From Peptococcaceae bacterium BRH_c8a (GTDB taxonomy: Bacteria > Bacillota > Desulfotomaculia > Desulfotomaculales > Desulfallaceae): a stretch of DNA of 64,000 bases. Position 1 is the first letter of the stretch. Each line of letters begins with the position of its first letter. Below the pieces are notes generated by a model. It saw only the letters and a list, made by a program, of their open reading frames with translations. It had not been told where the DNA came from and searched no databases. This document shows positions 30,258 through 38,435 of this stretch, piece by piece. Location of the stretch: assembly GCA_000961575.1 (NCBI GenBank), contig LADP01000003.1, positions 62,001 to 126,000 on the forward strand, written 5' to 3'. Position numbers and translations under genes: made by a program.

Positions 30258-30635
30258 TCATGCTTTAATGGGTGGTGGGTTACCGAGATCCGGGCGTAAT
30301 TTTACAGCCTCTCCCAGGTAAACGTGCTTGATATCGCGCTGGTTTTTATTAGTGTTTGCCAGCATCAGCACTCTAATACATTTACCCATGCTCCCTGGTA
30401 CGTCCACTTCCACGGCGCACAGCATGGGCACCAGATTCCAGCCCTGAATTTGTCTGGCTGAAGCGGCTGGAAAGGCTGCATTTAGGTCCTTGGTCATGGT
30501 GAACATAACGCTGATGATATCCTTTGTATCGGCTTCATTTTCCAACATCATGGCCAGGAGCAGTTTCCTGGTGGCTTCACCGATGGCCGCCGCGGTGTTT
30601 TCCGGCACGTTTACTGCTCCCCTAATACCGCGCAT
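30258..30635 (-). CDS. aroH: Chorismate mutase, AroH type
   Basis: RGIRGAVNVPENTAAAIGEATRKLLLAMM; VPMLCAVEVDVPGSMGKCIRVL. Confidence 0.93.
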   Translation of the reverse strand: MRGIRGAVNVPENTAAAIGEATRKLLLAMMLENEADTKDIISVMFTMTKDLNAAFPAASARQIQGWNLVPMLCAVEVDVPGSMGKCIRVLMLANTNKNQRDIKHVYLGEAVKLRPDLGNPPPIKA

Positions 30636-30698
30636 CCTTAAAATACCCCCGTTTTAATCAAGGTTAAAAACTGTTGATTTTGTTAGCGGATAAAAAAA

Positions 30699-31133
30699 TT
30701 AGGACGAAACAGCCCGGTGGCCCATTCCTATGGCGACTTCATCCAAGTGCAGTAATCCAACGCCAAAGAATACAGCTACACTAATATGATCTTGGTACCT
30801 GGCAATACCGATCTTTCCTCCCACGTTGAGGCCAAGGGCTTTGGGCATCACCTGAGTCAAAGCTTCCCTGGTGGCACCGGCCACCGCTCCCTCATCGGCA
30901 TGCACCTCGCGTATAACGCCTTCCCTCTTCGCTGCCACCACAGCTCGTTCGGTGATCTTGTTTACCGAAGCGATAAAGTCACCACCGTGATCCACTGCTG
31001 CGGTTCTGATACCATCTTTAAAAAATCGGGCCTTAAATTCTCTTTCCTGTTCCCGGGTTTCGGAAATGGCCATCTTTATGGCTGCCCGGGCTACTTCTCT
31101 GCTGCCCACGGGTGTCAAGTATATCCCTCCCAA
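30699..31133 (-). CDS. HutP family protein
   Basis: C-terminal AVFFGVGLLHLDEVAIGMGHRAVSS resembles the HutP C-terminal region. Confidence 0.75.
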   Translation of the reverse strand: MGGIYLTPVGSREVARAAIKMAISETREQEREFKARFFKDGIRTAAVDHGGDFIASVNKITERAVVAAKREGVIREVHADEGAVAGATREALTQVMPKALGLNVGGKIGIARYQDHISVAVFFGVGLLHLDEVAIGMGHRAVSS

Positions 31134-31141
31134 AATTCTAG

Positions 31142-31594
31142 CTATCGCGAGCTGTATTTTCTCTCCAGACGGTTAATGTAACTCCTAAATTCCTCGTGCA
31201 TTTTAAACAACAGGCGCTCCATATCATACTTGGTCAGGTACTGGTGCCCCGGTTCAATCACTTCTATTTTGCGGAATTCTTCCCGGGCAATAAACCGCAG
31301 CAGGTCAACCATGCTTTCAACTGTAACGGTCAGGATTACGGGCGCGAATGCCGCATCACTGTTGCTCAATTCATCCCAAACAGTGTACACATCCGTGCTC
31401 ATTTCGATATCCTCTATATGAACGCCCTGAAAGGGAACATTTCTAAACAGTGCCACCTGCTGCTCGCGTATTTCCTCAGCTACTTTATCCACCGGCTTAC
31501 CGCCAAATAAAAAGCGTCCGGGCCGGGCCTGGCCTCTAAAATCCAACCTTATTTTAACTTTTAATTCGCTGGTTTCGTTTAAATCTACCTTCAT
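31142..31594 (-). CDS. Hypothetical protein
   Basis: MKVDLNETSELKVKIRLDFRG...; start reset to 31594 because longer ORF overlaps terminator and rluB. Confidence 0.65.
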   Translation of the reverse strand: MKVDLNETSELKVKIRLDFRGQARPGRFLFGGKPVDKVAEEIREQQVALFRNVPFQGVHIEDIEMSTDVYTVWDELSNSDAAFAPVILTVTVESMVDLLRFIAREEFRKIEVIEPGHQYLTKYDMERLLFKMHEEFRSYINRLERKYSSR

Positions 31595-31633
31595 TGCGGC
31601 GCACCTCCGGTCGGAGTTTGTTTTTCTAATTTC

Positions 31634-31662
31634 TACTGGCAGGATAAAATATCCTGCCAGTA
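31634..31662. terminator. Perfect hairpin between rluB and hypothetical gene
   Basis: tactggcaggata-aaa-tatcctgccagta, 13-bp perfect stem. Confidence 0.7.
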
Positions 31663-31674
31663 GTGCGCCTTCGC

Positions 31675-32394
31675 TTATATTTTTGCTATTTTTTTCAATT
31701 GCACTAATTCCCCGGTGTTCAGGTACCGGAACTGGCCTGGTTGCATCTGTCCCAAATGCAAGGGCCCGATACTCTCCCGGCGTAGATGTTGCACTTGGTG
31801 ACCGATGTGCTCGCACATACGGCGTACCTGTCTGTTCCGTCCTTCATGAATGGTAATTTGTAAAATACCTGCCCCGTTTTGGGTGCCAACCAGGGTTACT
31901 TTGGCCGGGGCGGTGAGGCCGTCCTCCAGTTCAATCCCCCGGGTCAGTGCCTTCAGCTTGTCCGGTCCGGGAACGCCTGCCACCCAGGCCCGGTATGTTT
32001 TAGGTACTTCATGACTGGGATGGGTCAGGGCGTAGGTTAGTGCGCCGTCGTTGGTCAGCAAAAGCAGTCCTTCGGAGTCGTAATCCAGTCGCCCTACCGG
32101 GTAAACCCGCTGTTTAATGCCGTGCAAAAGGTCGGTAACCTTGCGACGCCCCTCGGGATCGCTGACCGTAGATACACAGCCCACAGGTTTATAAAGCAGA
32201 ATGTAAACCAAATCCTCGGTTTTTTTTAATACCTGCCCCTTTACCTCTACCCGGTCGGACAGCGGGTCAATTTTTAACCCCGGCGTGCTAACGGTCTGAC
32301 CGTTAACCTTCACCAATCCCCTGGCGATAAGTTCCTCACTCTGCCGGCGCGAAGCCACTCCGGCCCGGGCCATGTACTTTTGTAACCGCTCCAT
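31675..32394 (-). CDS. rluB: 23S rRNA pseudouridine synthase, RluB/RsuA family
   Basis: S4-domain N-term (MERLQKYMARAGVASRRQSEELI) and PVGRLDYDSEGLLLLTNDG. Confidence 0.92.
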   Translation of the reverse strand: MERLQKYMARAGVASRRQSEELIARGLVKVNGQTVSTPGLKIDPLSDRVEVKGQVLKKTEDLVYILLYKPVGCVSTVSDPEGRRKVTDLLHGIKQRVYPVGRLDYDSEGLLLLTNDGALTYALTHPSHEVPKTYRAWVAGVPGPDKLKALTRGIELEDGLTAPAKVTLVGTQNGAGILQITIHEGRNRQVRRMCEHIGHQVQHLRRESIGPLHLGQMQPGQFRYLNTGELVQLKKIAKI

Positions 32395-32443
32395 ATATAA
32401 TCACCTGCATAGATTTTACCACTAATCCCGTAAAAAGCAAAAA

Positions 32444-32515
32444 GGGGGTCAGGCCTTAACTAATTAACTAACTTCTGAATTACGCAGTTAGTTAATTAGT
32501 TAAGGCCTGCCCCCC
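32444..32515. repeat. Long inverted repeat, GGGGTCAG type
   Basis: ~30-bp near-perfect arms gggggtcaggccttaactaattaactaact / agttagttaattagttaaggcctgcccccc. Confidence 0.95.
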
Positions 32516-32523
32516 TCTTAAAC

Positions 32524-33060
32524 CTAGCTGCCGAATACTTTGTGGCACACGTAAATGGAGGCAATTAAGGTGGTAAAGTCGGCAGTCAGTCCCGAGAATA
32601 TAGAGTAGCGGTAGCGGCTGATGCCAACTGAGCCAAAGTACAGGGTCAGCACATAAAATGTAGTATCAGAACTGCCTTGCATGGTGGAAACCAGGCGGCC
32701 GATAAAGCTGTCGGGACCATTGGTTTTAACCACATCGGTAGCGATACCAAGGGCTGCGCCACCGGACAGAGGCCGCATAATAGCGTGGGGTAAAACTTCG
32801 GCCGGCATACCAATCGCGCTGAGTACAGGTGAAAATAGCACTACCATGTAATCAAGTGCTCCGGAGGCCCTGAAAACACTAACAGCCACCAACATAGCCA
32901 CCAAGTAGGGAATTGTTTTAATAGCCGTGGCAAAACCGGCCTCCGCACCTTCCACAAAAGTTTCGAAAACGTTGACTTTCCTGGCTGCGGCAATAAGAGG
33001 CACTAATAGTAAAACAATTGGGATGGCCCAGCGGGACAAATCGGATACGATACCAAACAT
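32524..33060 (-). CDS. spmB: Spore maturation protein B
   Basis: Nucleoside-recognition-type membrane protein; MRPLSGGAALGIATDVVKTNGPDS; paired with spmA. Confidence 0.9.
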   Translation of the reverse strand: MFGIVSDLSRWAIPIVLLLVPLIAAARKVNVFETFVEGAEAGFATAIKTIPYLVAMLVAVSVFRASGALDYMVVLFSPVLSAIGMPAEVLPHAIMRPLSGGAALGIATDVVKTNGPDSFIGRLVSTMQGSSDTTFYVLTLYFGSVGISRYRYSIFSGLTADFTTLIASIYVCHKVFGS

Positions 33061-33064
33061 TAGT

Positions 33065-33655
33065 TTACCTCCCCCGGGAATAAATGTACCGGAACAGCCT
33101 GTCCGCACTAATGGCCACCGTCATGCCGGCTGCAGTGGCAAAAACGGTGGTGCCGACTATCTCCGTCGGATCCGCCGAACCGTAAATTAGCCTGATGCCG
33201 ATAATAGTGGTGGGGATTAGGGTAATACAGGAAGTATTAAGGGCTAGGAATGTGCACATGGCGTCGCTGGCCGTTTTAGGGTCGCCCCGGTTGAGCTTTT
33301 GCAGTTCCTGCATGGCTATCAGTCCCATGGGCGTGGCCGCGTTGCCCAGGCCCAGTATATTGGCGCTCAAATTCATTACAATGGCACCCATGGCAGGATG
33401 TTCCCTGGGTACGCTGGGGAAGAGAAAGGTGGTAACGGGCTGTACCAGACGGGCCAAAGCCCGCACCAACCCCGCGGCTTCAGCAAGTTTCATGATGCCC
33501 AACCAAAAGGTGATGATGGCGATCAGGTCTAAAGCGACCTGCACACCTATTTGCGCGCCTTCCAGGGCCGCCTTGGTGACCACCTCGATATGTCCGTTAA
33601 AGCCTGCTACTAAAACGCCGATAACCATCATGCCAAGCCAGACAAAGTTGACCAT
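33065..33655 (-). CDS. spmA: Spore maturation protein A
   Basis: MVNFVWLGMMVIGVLVAGFNG; LSANILGLGNAATPMGLIAMQELQ. Confidence 0.92.
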   Translation of the reverse strand: MVNFVWLGMMVIGVLVAGFNGHIEVVTKAALEGAQIGVQVALDLIAIITFWLGIMKLAEAAGLVRALARLVQPVTTFLFPSVPREHPAMGAIVMNLSANILGLGNAATPMGLIAMQELQKLNRGDPKTASDAMCTFLALNTSCITLIPTTIIGIRLIYGSADPTEIVGTTVFATAAGMTVAISADRLFRYIYSRGR

Positions 33656-33737
33656 ACCAATTTCCTCCAAAAGGTTACTAATAAAAAGGTATGATCAACC
33701 TGTAGTTATTATGTAAAAAATTACTAAATACCCATTA

Positions 33738-33805
33738 GACCAGACAAGGGGACAGGGATTTGTCTGTTATGTCTAACAGACAAATCCCTGTCCCCTTGTC
33801 TGGTC
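33738..33805. repeat. Long perfect inverted repeat, GGGGACAG type
   Basis: 32-bp perfect arms gaccagacaaggggacagggatttgtctgtta with 4-nt loop tgtc. Confidence 0.97.
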
Positions 33806-33816
33806 TGCCCTGTCCA

Positions 33817-34242
33817 CTAATCTAATTCCGGTTTTTTATCCTTTTTGGCTTTTTCAAACATACCCTGTATTTGGCTGAGCAACTGCGGTGTCATATCCAT
33901 CAATCGATCCAGCAGCGCGTTACCGTCTACCGGGAGCATGCGCACATGACCGTTGCCGGCAACCAGAAAGCCCACCGGTTTCACCGACATGCCGGCACCA
34001 CTGCCTCCGCCAAAGGCCGGAGACATTTGTTCGTCTTCGTTCCCGCCTTTGCTTTTACCGGCTATCTCAAACTCGCTGCCCCCGGCCCCAAAACCGCAGG
34101 AAACCCTGGAAACCGGTATAATTACACTACCATCCGGCGTTTCCACCGGTTCACCCACCACCGAGTTTACAGATACCATTTCCTGAATAGCTTCCATGGC
34201 GGTTCTCATTAAGCCTTCTATTGGGTGCTGTTGTTCATCCAT
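33817..34242 (-). CDS. ytfJ: GerW family sporulation protein (YtfJ)
   Basis: MDEQQHPIEGLMRTAMEAIQEMVSVNSVVGEPVETPDGSVIIPVSRVSCGFGAGG. Confidence 0.93.
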   Translation of the reverse strand: MDEQQHPIEGLMRTAMEAIQEMVSVNSVVGEPVETPDGSVIIPVSRVSCGFGAGGSEFEIAGKSKGGNEDEQMSPAFGGGSGAGMSVKPVGFLVAGNGHVRMLPVDGNALLDRLMDMTPQLLSQIQGMFEKAKKDKKPELD

Positions 34243-34351
34243 TTTATCACCCTCATTTTTAATGTTATTCTTTTATATAACCGGAAGATGCCTCTTATAT
34301 GGGTCTCATGAATTTCCCTGTTTTTAGGTCAACGGAACACCTTACTTAAAC

Positions 34352-35026
34352 TCAGAATTTACGCCGGTTTATTAAAAAAAACCAGCCTACCAGTATGCCT
34401 GTATAAATAATATGACCGCTCCTAAGGCTAAATATGCAATCGAAATTAACCCGCAGTAACTGACCGTCAAACACCGGCACCACTTCCAGTTCTGGCATGG
34501 GGGCTTGCCGGTCTAGCATCCGGTAAAGAAAAGAAGTAGTATTGCTTTTGATAACCCACAGCGCCCCCACCGCCATACCGGTTTGCCCGGCTTCCGGCAG
34601 ACCCAAGCCGGTGCTCCACTTGAAATGATGTAGTGTTGTTCTGGATAGCATAAACCGGTATGCAGGCTTGGTGGCCCGGTAAAATTTTAGCGCTTGCCTG
34701 TAAAGCTCAATAGCGCGGCCCGCTGTGAGCCTGGTTTTTTCCTTGGCCAGTGTAGCCCCGGAGCGTTTGCTAAACCTGGCCCGAAGCTTCAAAACCGGGG
34801 TAAACGCCTGGTGAGCCAGTTTGAAGTAAGAAAGCTTCAGGCGCAAGTTAATGAGACCCCAAAGCAGGGAAAAACGAACGCCCCTGTCCGGCACATATTC
34901 CTGTGGTGTGCCGGACAGGGGGGCATTGAACCTATAGTAGGTGTACTTAATTTCCACTTTTACCGGTGATAGTAATATAATCACGAACACCAAAACAGTA
35001 ACCATAATTACAGCTGCGAGCCACAT
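34352..35026 (-). CDS. DUF2953 domain-containing membrane protein
   Basis: Adjacent to ytfJ, N-term TM and C-term pattern typical of DUF2953 (YtfI). Confidence 0.75.
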   Translation of the reverse strand: MWLAAVIMVTVLVFVIILLSPVKVEIKYTYYRFNAPLSGTPQEYVPDRGVRFSLLWGLINLRLKLSYFKLAHQAFTPVLKLRARFSKRSGATLAKEKTRLTAGRAIELYRQALKFYRATKPAYRFMLSRTTLHHFKWSTGLGLPEAGQTGMAVGALWVIKSNTTSFLYRMLDRQAPMPELEVVPVFDGQLLRVNFDCIFSLRSGHIIYTGILVGWFFLINRRKF

Positions 35027-35093
35027 GCTACACCCCGTCCCTTATTCTGCCAAGGTGGGTGTATAAATATACGAACGGAGCATTTCTTTACTA

Positions 35094-36155
35094 CTAACTA
35101 CGGTAAAAAAACTCCATTTTGGATAACCCTATTATAGTTCGCACCATCACCAGCAGCCAGATAGCCAGCAGTATTAAAAAACAAAAAAAGCCATATAAAT
35201 CTATGGCCGATGAGTTAATAGAAGAGGCAATCAAATGTGTGGCCACGGTATAGGCCCCCAGGGGGAAAGTAAAGGCCCACCAAGCCAGGGAAAAATGCAA
35301 GCTACCTTCTCTAAGGTAATAAATGGTTAAGCTCACGGCGCAAATTAGCCACCATAAGCCAAACCCCCATATTAAAAGGGCCAGCAGATTGATCACCGGC
35401 AGTACTTGATGGCCTAAAAAAGGCGTGCTGGCCGAGCCCAAGTTATAAAGAGCAATAGTGCCAACACCAATGGGACCCAGGTTTATCCAGGCGGTAGGTG
35501 CCAATGCGCCGGGTAGTGGCGGGCAGCAAAAGAAACGGAATAAACAAATGGCACCTAAAAACAAAAATAGGAAAAAACCACTGCTCCATGAAATGTAATT
35601 AAAAACCAGCAATAATTGCTGCCAACTGTCGGGCCAGTAGGGGATCAGCTTGGCACCGGAGACAGGAATCACGATTAAGCTTACCGGTGGCATAAACCAG
35701 GCCGGGTTAATTTGTTCGATTTTAACCTCCCGGCTGATAAAGTTTAACAGCGGAATGGTCACTGCCAGCAACACAGCCAAAACCACGCCTGTTAACCAGA
35801 ACCCTTTGGCCAGTACAACGGCCAGGTTAATACCCAAATGCTGACTGCCAATGATCAGCAAATCGGCTGCCAGCACAAGGCAGGCGATGGGCATGGTGGC
35901 AAAAAACTGTCCAATTACCGGATCCCGCAAATCTTTGTAGCACTCTTGTCGGTGAAGTAAAATCCTCATTACCCAGGGGACAAACAGAACTACAAATAAT
36001 AGCATGTTTAATATCCAGAGCACAGTTGCTAAACTTTGCAACCAGCTCCAGTAATGAGCGTAGTAAAAACTAGCTATTGCCATAATACCTGTGCCCATGA
36101 CACTGGCGAACCAGGAAGGGGCAAAATCTTTTATAACCAAGAAAAATTTATTCAC
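35094..36155 (-). CDS. TDT/SLAC1 family transporter (TehA/malic acid transporter-like)
   Basis: APSWFASVMGTGIMAIASFYY; ten TM-like segments. Confidence 0.85.
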   Translation of the reverse strand: MNKFFLVIKDFAPSWFASVMGTGIMAIASFYYAHYWSWLQSLATVLWILNMLLFVVLFVPWVMRILLHRQECYKDLRDPVIGQFFATMPIACLVLAADLLIIGSQHLGINLAVVLAKGFWLTGVVLAVLLAVTIPLLNFISREVKIEQINPAWFMPPVSLIVIPVSGAKLIPYWPDSWQQLLLVFNYISWSSGFFLFLFLGAICLFRFFCCPPLPGALAPTAWINLGPIGVGTIALYNLGSASTPFLGHQVLPVINLLALLIWGFGLWWLICAVSLTIYYLREGSLHFSLAWWAFTFPLGAYTVATHLIASSINSSAIDLYGFFCFLILLAIWLLVMVRTIIGLSKMEFFYRS

Positions 36156-36171
36156 CGGTAACTACCTCTGG

Positions 36172-36540
36172 TTAATCCATGGTCTTGATATAAACGGTTT
36201 TGCCTTCTTTGGTTCCTGTTAGCAATTCACAGTGACGCAGTACAGCAAAATTTCGTTCCATTTCCCACTCTTTTAAATCAAAATGCTCAGCAATATCCGG
36301 GCGGGTAACCTTGCCCTTTTCTTTTACGAAATCATAGATTTTTTTCTGTAACTCAGTTAACCCATCCGTACCACTCTGACCAGCCATTTTACGGTGAGTT
36401 ACAGCGCTATGTACCGCTGCCACGTCGCAAGTTTTCGGCGGCTGAACGGCAACGATGAAGCAATCTTCACACAAAGTTTCGCCATTCAATTGCATCTCAT
36501 CGCCCACATCAATTTCTTCCCGGCATTTTTCGCAGATCAT
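36172..36540 (-). CDS. Zinc-ribbon plus winged-helix-like small protein
   Basis: CEKCREEIDVGDEMQLNGETLCEDCF followed by a ~60-aa wHTH-like segment. Confidence 0.65.
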   Translation of the reverse strand: MICEKCREEIDVGDEMQLNGETLCEDCFIVAVQPPKTCDVAAVHSAVTHRKMAGQSGTDGLTELQKKIYDFVKEKGKVTRPDIAEHFDLKEWEMERNFAVLRHCELLTGTKEGKTVYIKTMD

Positions 36541-36657
36541 GCCCAGTCACCTCCTGTTTGTCTGTCAACCACATTCTGATAATCAGCACATGATTGTCAA
36601 AGTTATTTTATCATTTTATTGTTAACATGTTAACTAAATATAAGTAGTAATTTTATC

Positions 36658-36702
36658 AAAAAGGCTCAACTAGTAGCTAATACTACGCAGTTGAGCCTTT
36701 TA
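36658..36702. terminator. Bidirectional terminator
   Basis: aaaaggctcaact...agttgagcctttt. Confidence 0.75.
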
Positions 36703-36758
36703 TAAACCAAAATTATAACATTTAAGAAGCTTAACGCCGCTAAATCAAAATCTGTCGA

Positions 36759-37748
36759 TTAGCCCTTAAAAACTTTGGGCCACACCATATCCATGGTCCG
36801 CCGGGCCTCTTCGGTTGCTCTTTTGGTTCCTGCTTCGAGAATATCGTCAATATAGCTCCGATTGTTAATAATAGACTCCCTTTTTTCCCTGATTGGAGCC
36901 ATGAATTCCTCCATGGTGCCGGTTAACATTCTTTTACAGGCTACGCAGCCGATGCCCCCGGCTTTACATTCGGCCTCTAATCCGGACAGCTCGTCCGCCC
37001 GGTAGATACCATGGTACTTATGCACCACGCATACTTCGGGATGTCCGGGGTCTGTCTTGCGGATTCTGGCCGGGTCGGTGACCATTGAGTTAACTCCGGT
37101 TTGCAATTCCTTGGCCGTGGCGGCTAGCTCAATGACATTGGCGTAACTCTTACTCATTTTGCGCCCGTCCACGCCGGGCAGCAGGGGAACTCTGGCCAAC
37201 AGCGCCTGAGGATCGGGAAAGACGTGGCCGTAAATGTGGTTGAAGCGCCTGCCCACTTCGCGGCAAAGTTCCAGGTGGGGTAGTTGGTCTTCACCCACCG
37301 GTACGGCGTTGGCCCGGTACATCAGGATATCCGCGGCCTGCAGCAGCGGGTAGCCCAAAAAGCCGTAGGTGGTGACATCTTTGCCCCTTTCCCGGTGCTG
37401 CAGCACAATGTCCTTATAGGTTGGAACCCGCTCCAACCAACTTAAGGGCGTAATCATAGAAAACAACAGATGCAGTTCGGCATGGTGCGGGATTTTTGAC
37501 TGCAGAAAAATCACGCTTTTTTCTGGGTCTATGCCGGCCGCCAGCCAGTCCGCCAACATCTGCCTGATATTTTCTCGGATGTTTTCGGTTTCATCAAAGG
37601 ATGTAGTCAGCGCGTGCAGATCCGCCACGAAAAAGAAGCATTGGTAGGAATCCTGCAAGCTGGCCCAGTTTTCCAGGACGCTTAAATGCCCGATGTGCAG
37701 GCGCCCGGTGGGCCGCATGCCGCTTAAGATTCTTCCCTTCTTAACCAT
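36759..37748 (-). CDS. trpS: Tryptophanyl-tRNA synthetase
   Basis: SGMRPTGRLHIGHL (HIGH) and GRKMSKSYAN (KMSKS); start at MVKKGR with RBS. Confidence 0.95.
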   Translation of the reverse strand: MVKKGRILSGMRPTGRLHIGHLSVLENWASLQDSYQCFFFVADLHALTTSFDETENIRENIRQMLADWLAAGIDPEKSVIFLQSKIPHHAELHLLFSMITPLSWLERVPTYKDIVLQHRERGKDVTTYGFLGYPLLQAADILMYRANAVPVGEDQLPHLELCREVGRRFNHIYGHVFPDPQALLARVPLLPGVDGRKMSKSYANVIELAATAKELQTGVNSMVTDPARIRKTDPGHPEVCVVHKYHGIYRADELSGLEAECKAGGIGCVACKRMLTGTMEEFMAPIREKRESIINNRSYIDDILEAGTKRATEEARRTMDMVWPKVFKG

Positions 37749-37808
37749 TGTTTTATGGCTCCCTTCTAAACAGTCCAATATATAAGTCTAAGATCCTTCA
37801 ACTAAGTC

Positions 37809-38435
37809 TTAATAAGGTATTCCGCCTATGAACTTAAAAATCCCAACCACTAAATTAACTACCGGCCACAGAACCTTACCGATGAAACCTGTAAACATTA
37901 GCAGGAGCAGTATTACCATACCGTAGGTTTCCATGCCATAAATGAACTTGGCCTGACTGGGAAAAAGTCCAGCCAGTATTTTCGAACCGTCCAGCGGAGG
38001 AACCGGCAACAGGTTGAATATGGCCAGCACTACATTAATCTGAATGATTAAAATAAGCAATATAGCACCGTAACCGTATGGGATTAGGTCATGAATACCC
38101 AGACGCCACAGCAGAGCTGCTGCCAGGGCAACCAAAATGTTGGCTGCCGGGCCGGCCAGCGAAACCATCAACATGCCCTTGGCGGGATCCATACGCAGGT
38201 TATACGGGTTGACGGGGACGGGCTTAGCCCAGCCGAACCGGAACAGAATCAGCATTAAAAATCCCATGGGATCAATATGAGCGATGGGGTTTAAGGTCAG
38301 CCTCCCCTGATTCCTGGCGGTAGAGTCACCCAACCGGTCAGCCACCCAGCCGTGAGCAAATTCGTGAAAGGTCAGTCCGATTAGGATGGCCGGCAGTAAT
38401 AAAGCCAACTCAGTCAGACTTGGTAAATTAAACAT
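37809..38435 (-). CDS. Site-2 protease family (M50) metalloprotease
   Basis: LTFHEFAHGWVADRLGD (HExxH), NLLPVPPLDGSKIL. Confidence 0.93.
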   Translation of the reverse strand: MFNLPSLTELALLLPAILIGLTFHEFAHGWVADRLGDSTARNQGRLTLNPIAHIDPMGFLMLILFRFGWAKPVPVNPYNLRMDPAKGMLMVSLAGPAANILVALAAALLWRLGIHDLIPYGYGAILLILIIQINVVLAIFNLLPVPPLDGSKILAGLFPSQAKFIYGMETYGMVILLLLMFTGFIGKVLWPVVNLVVGIFKFIGGIPY

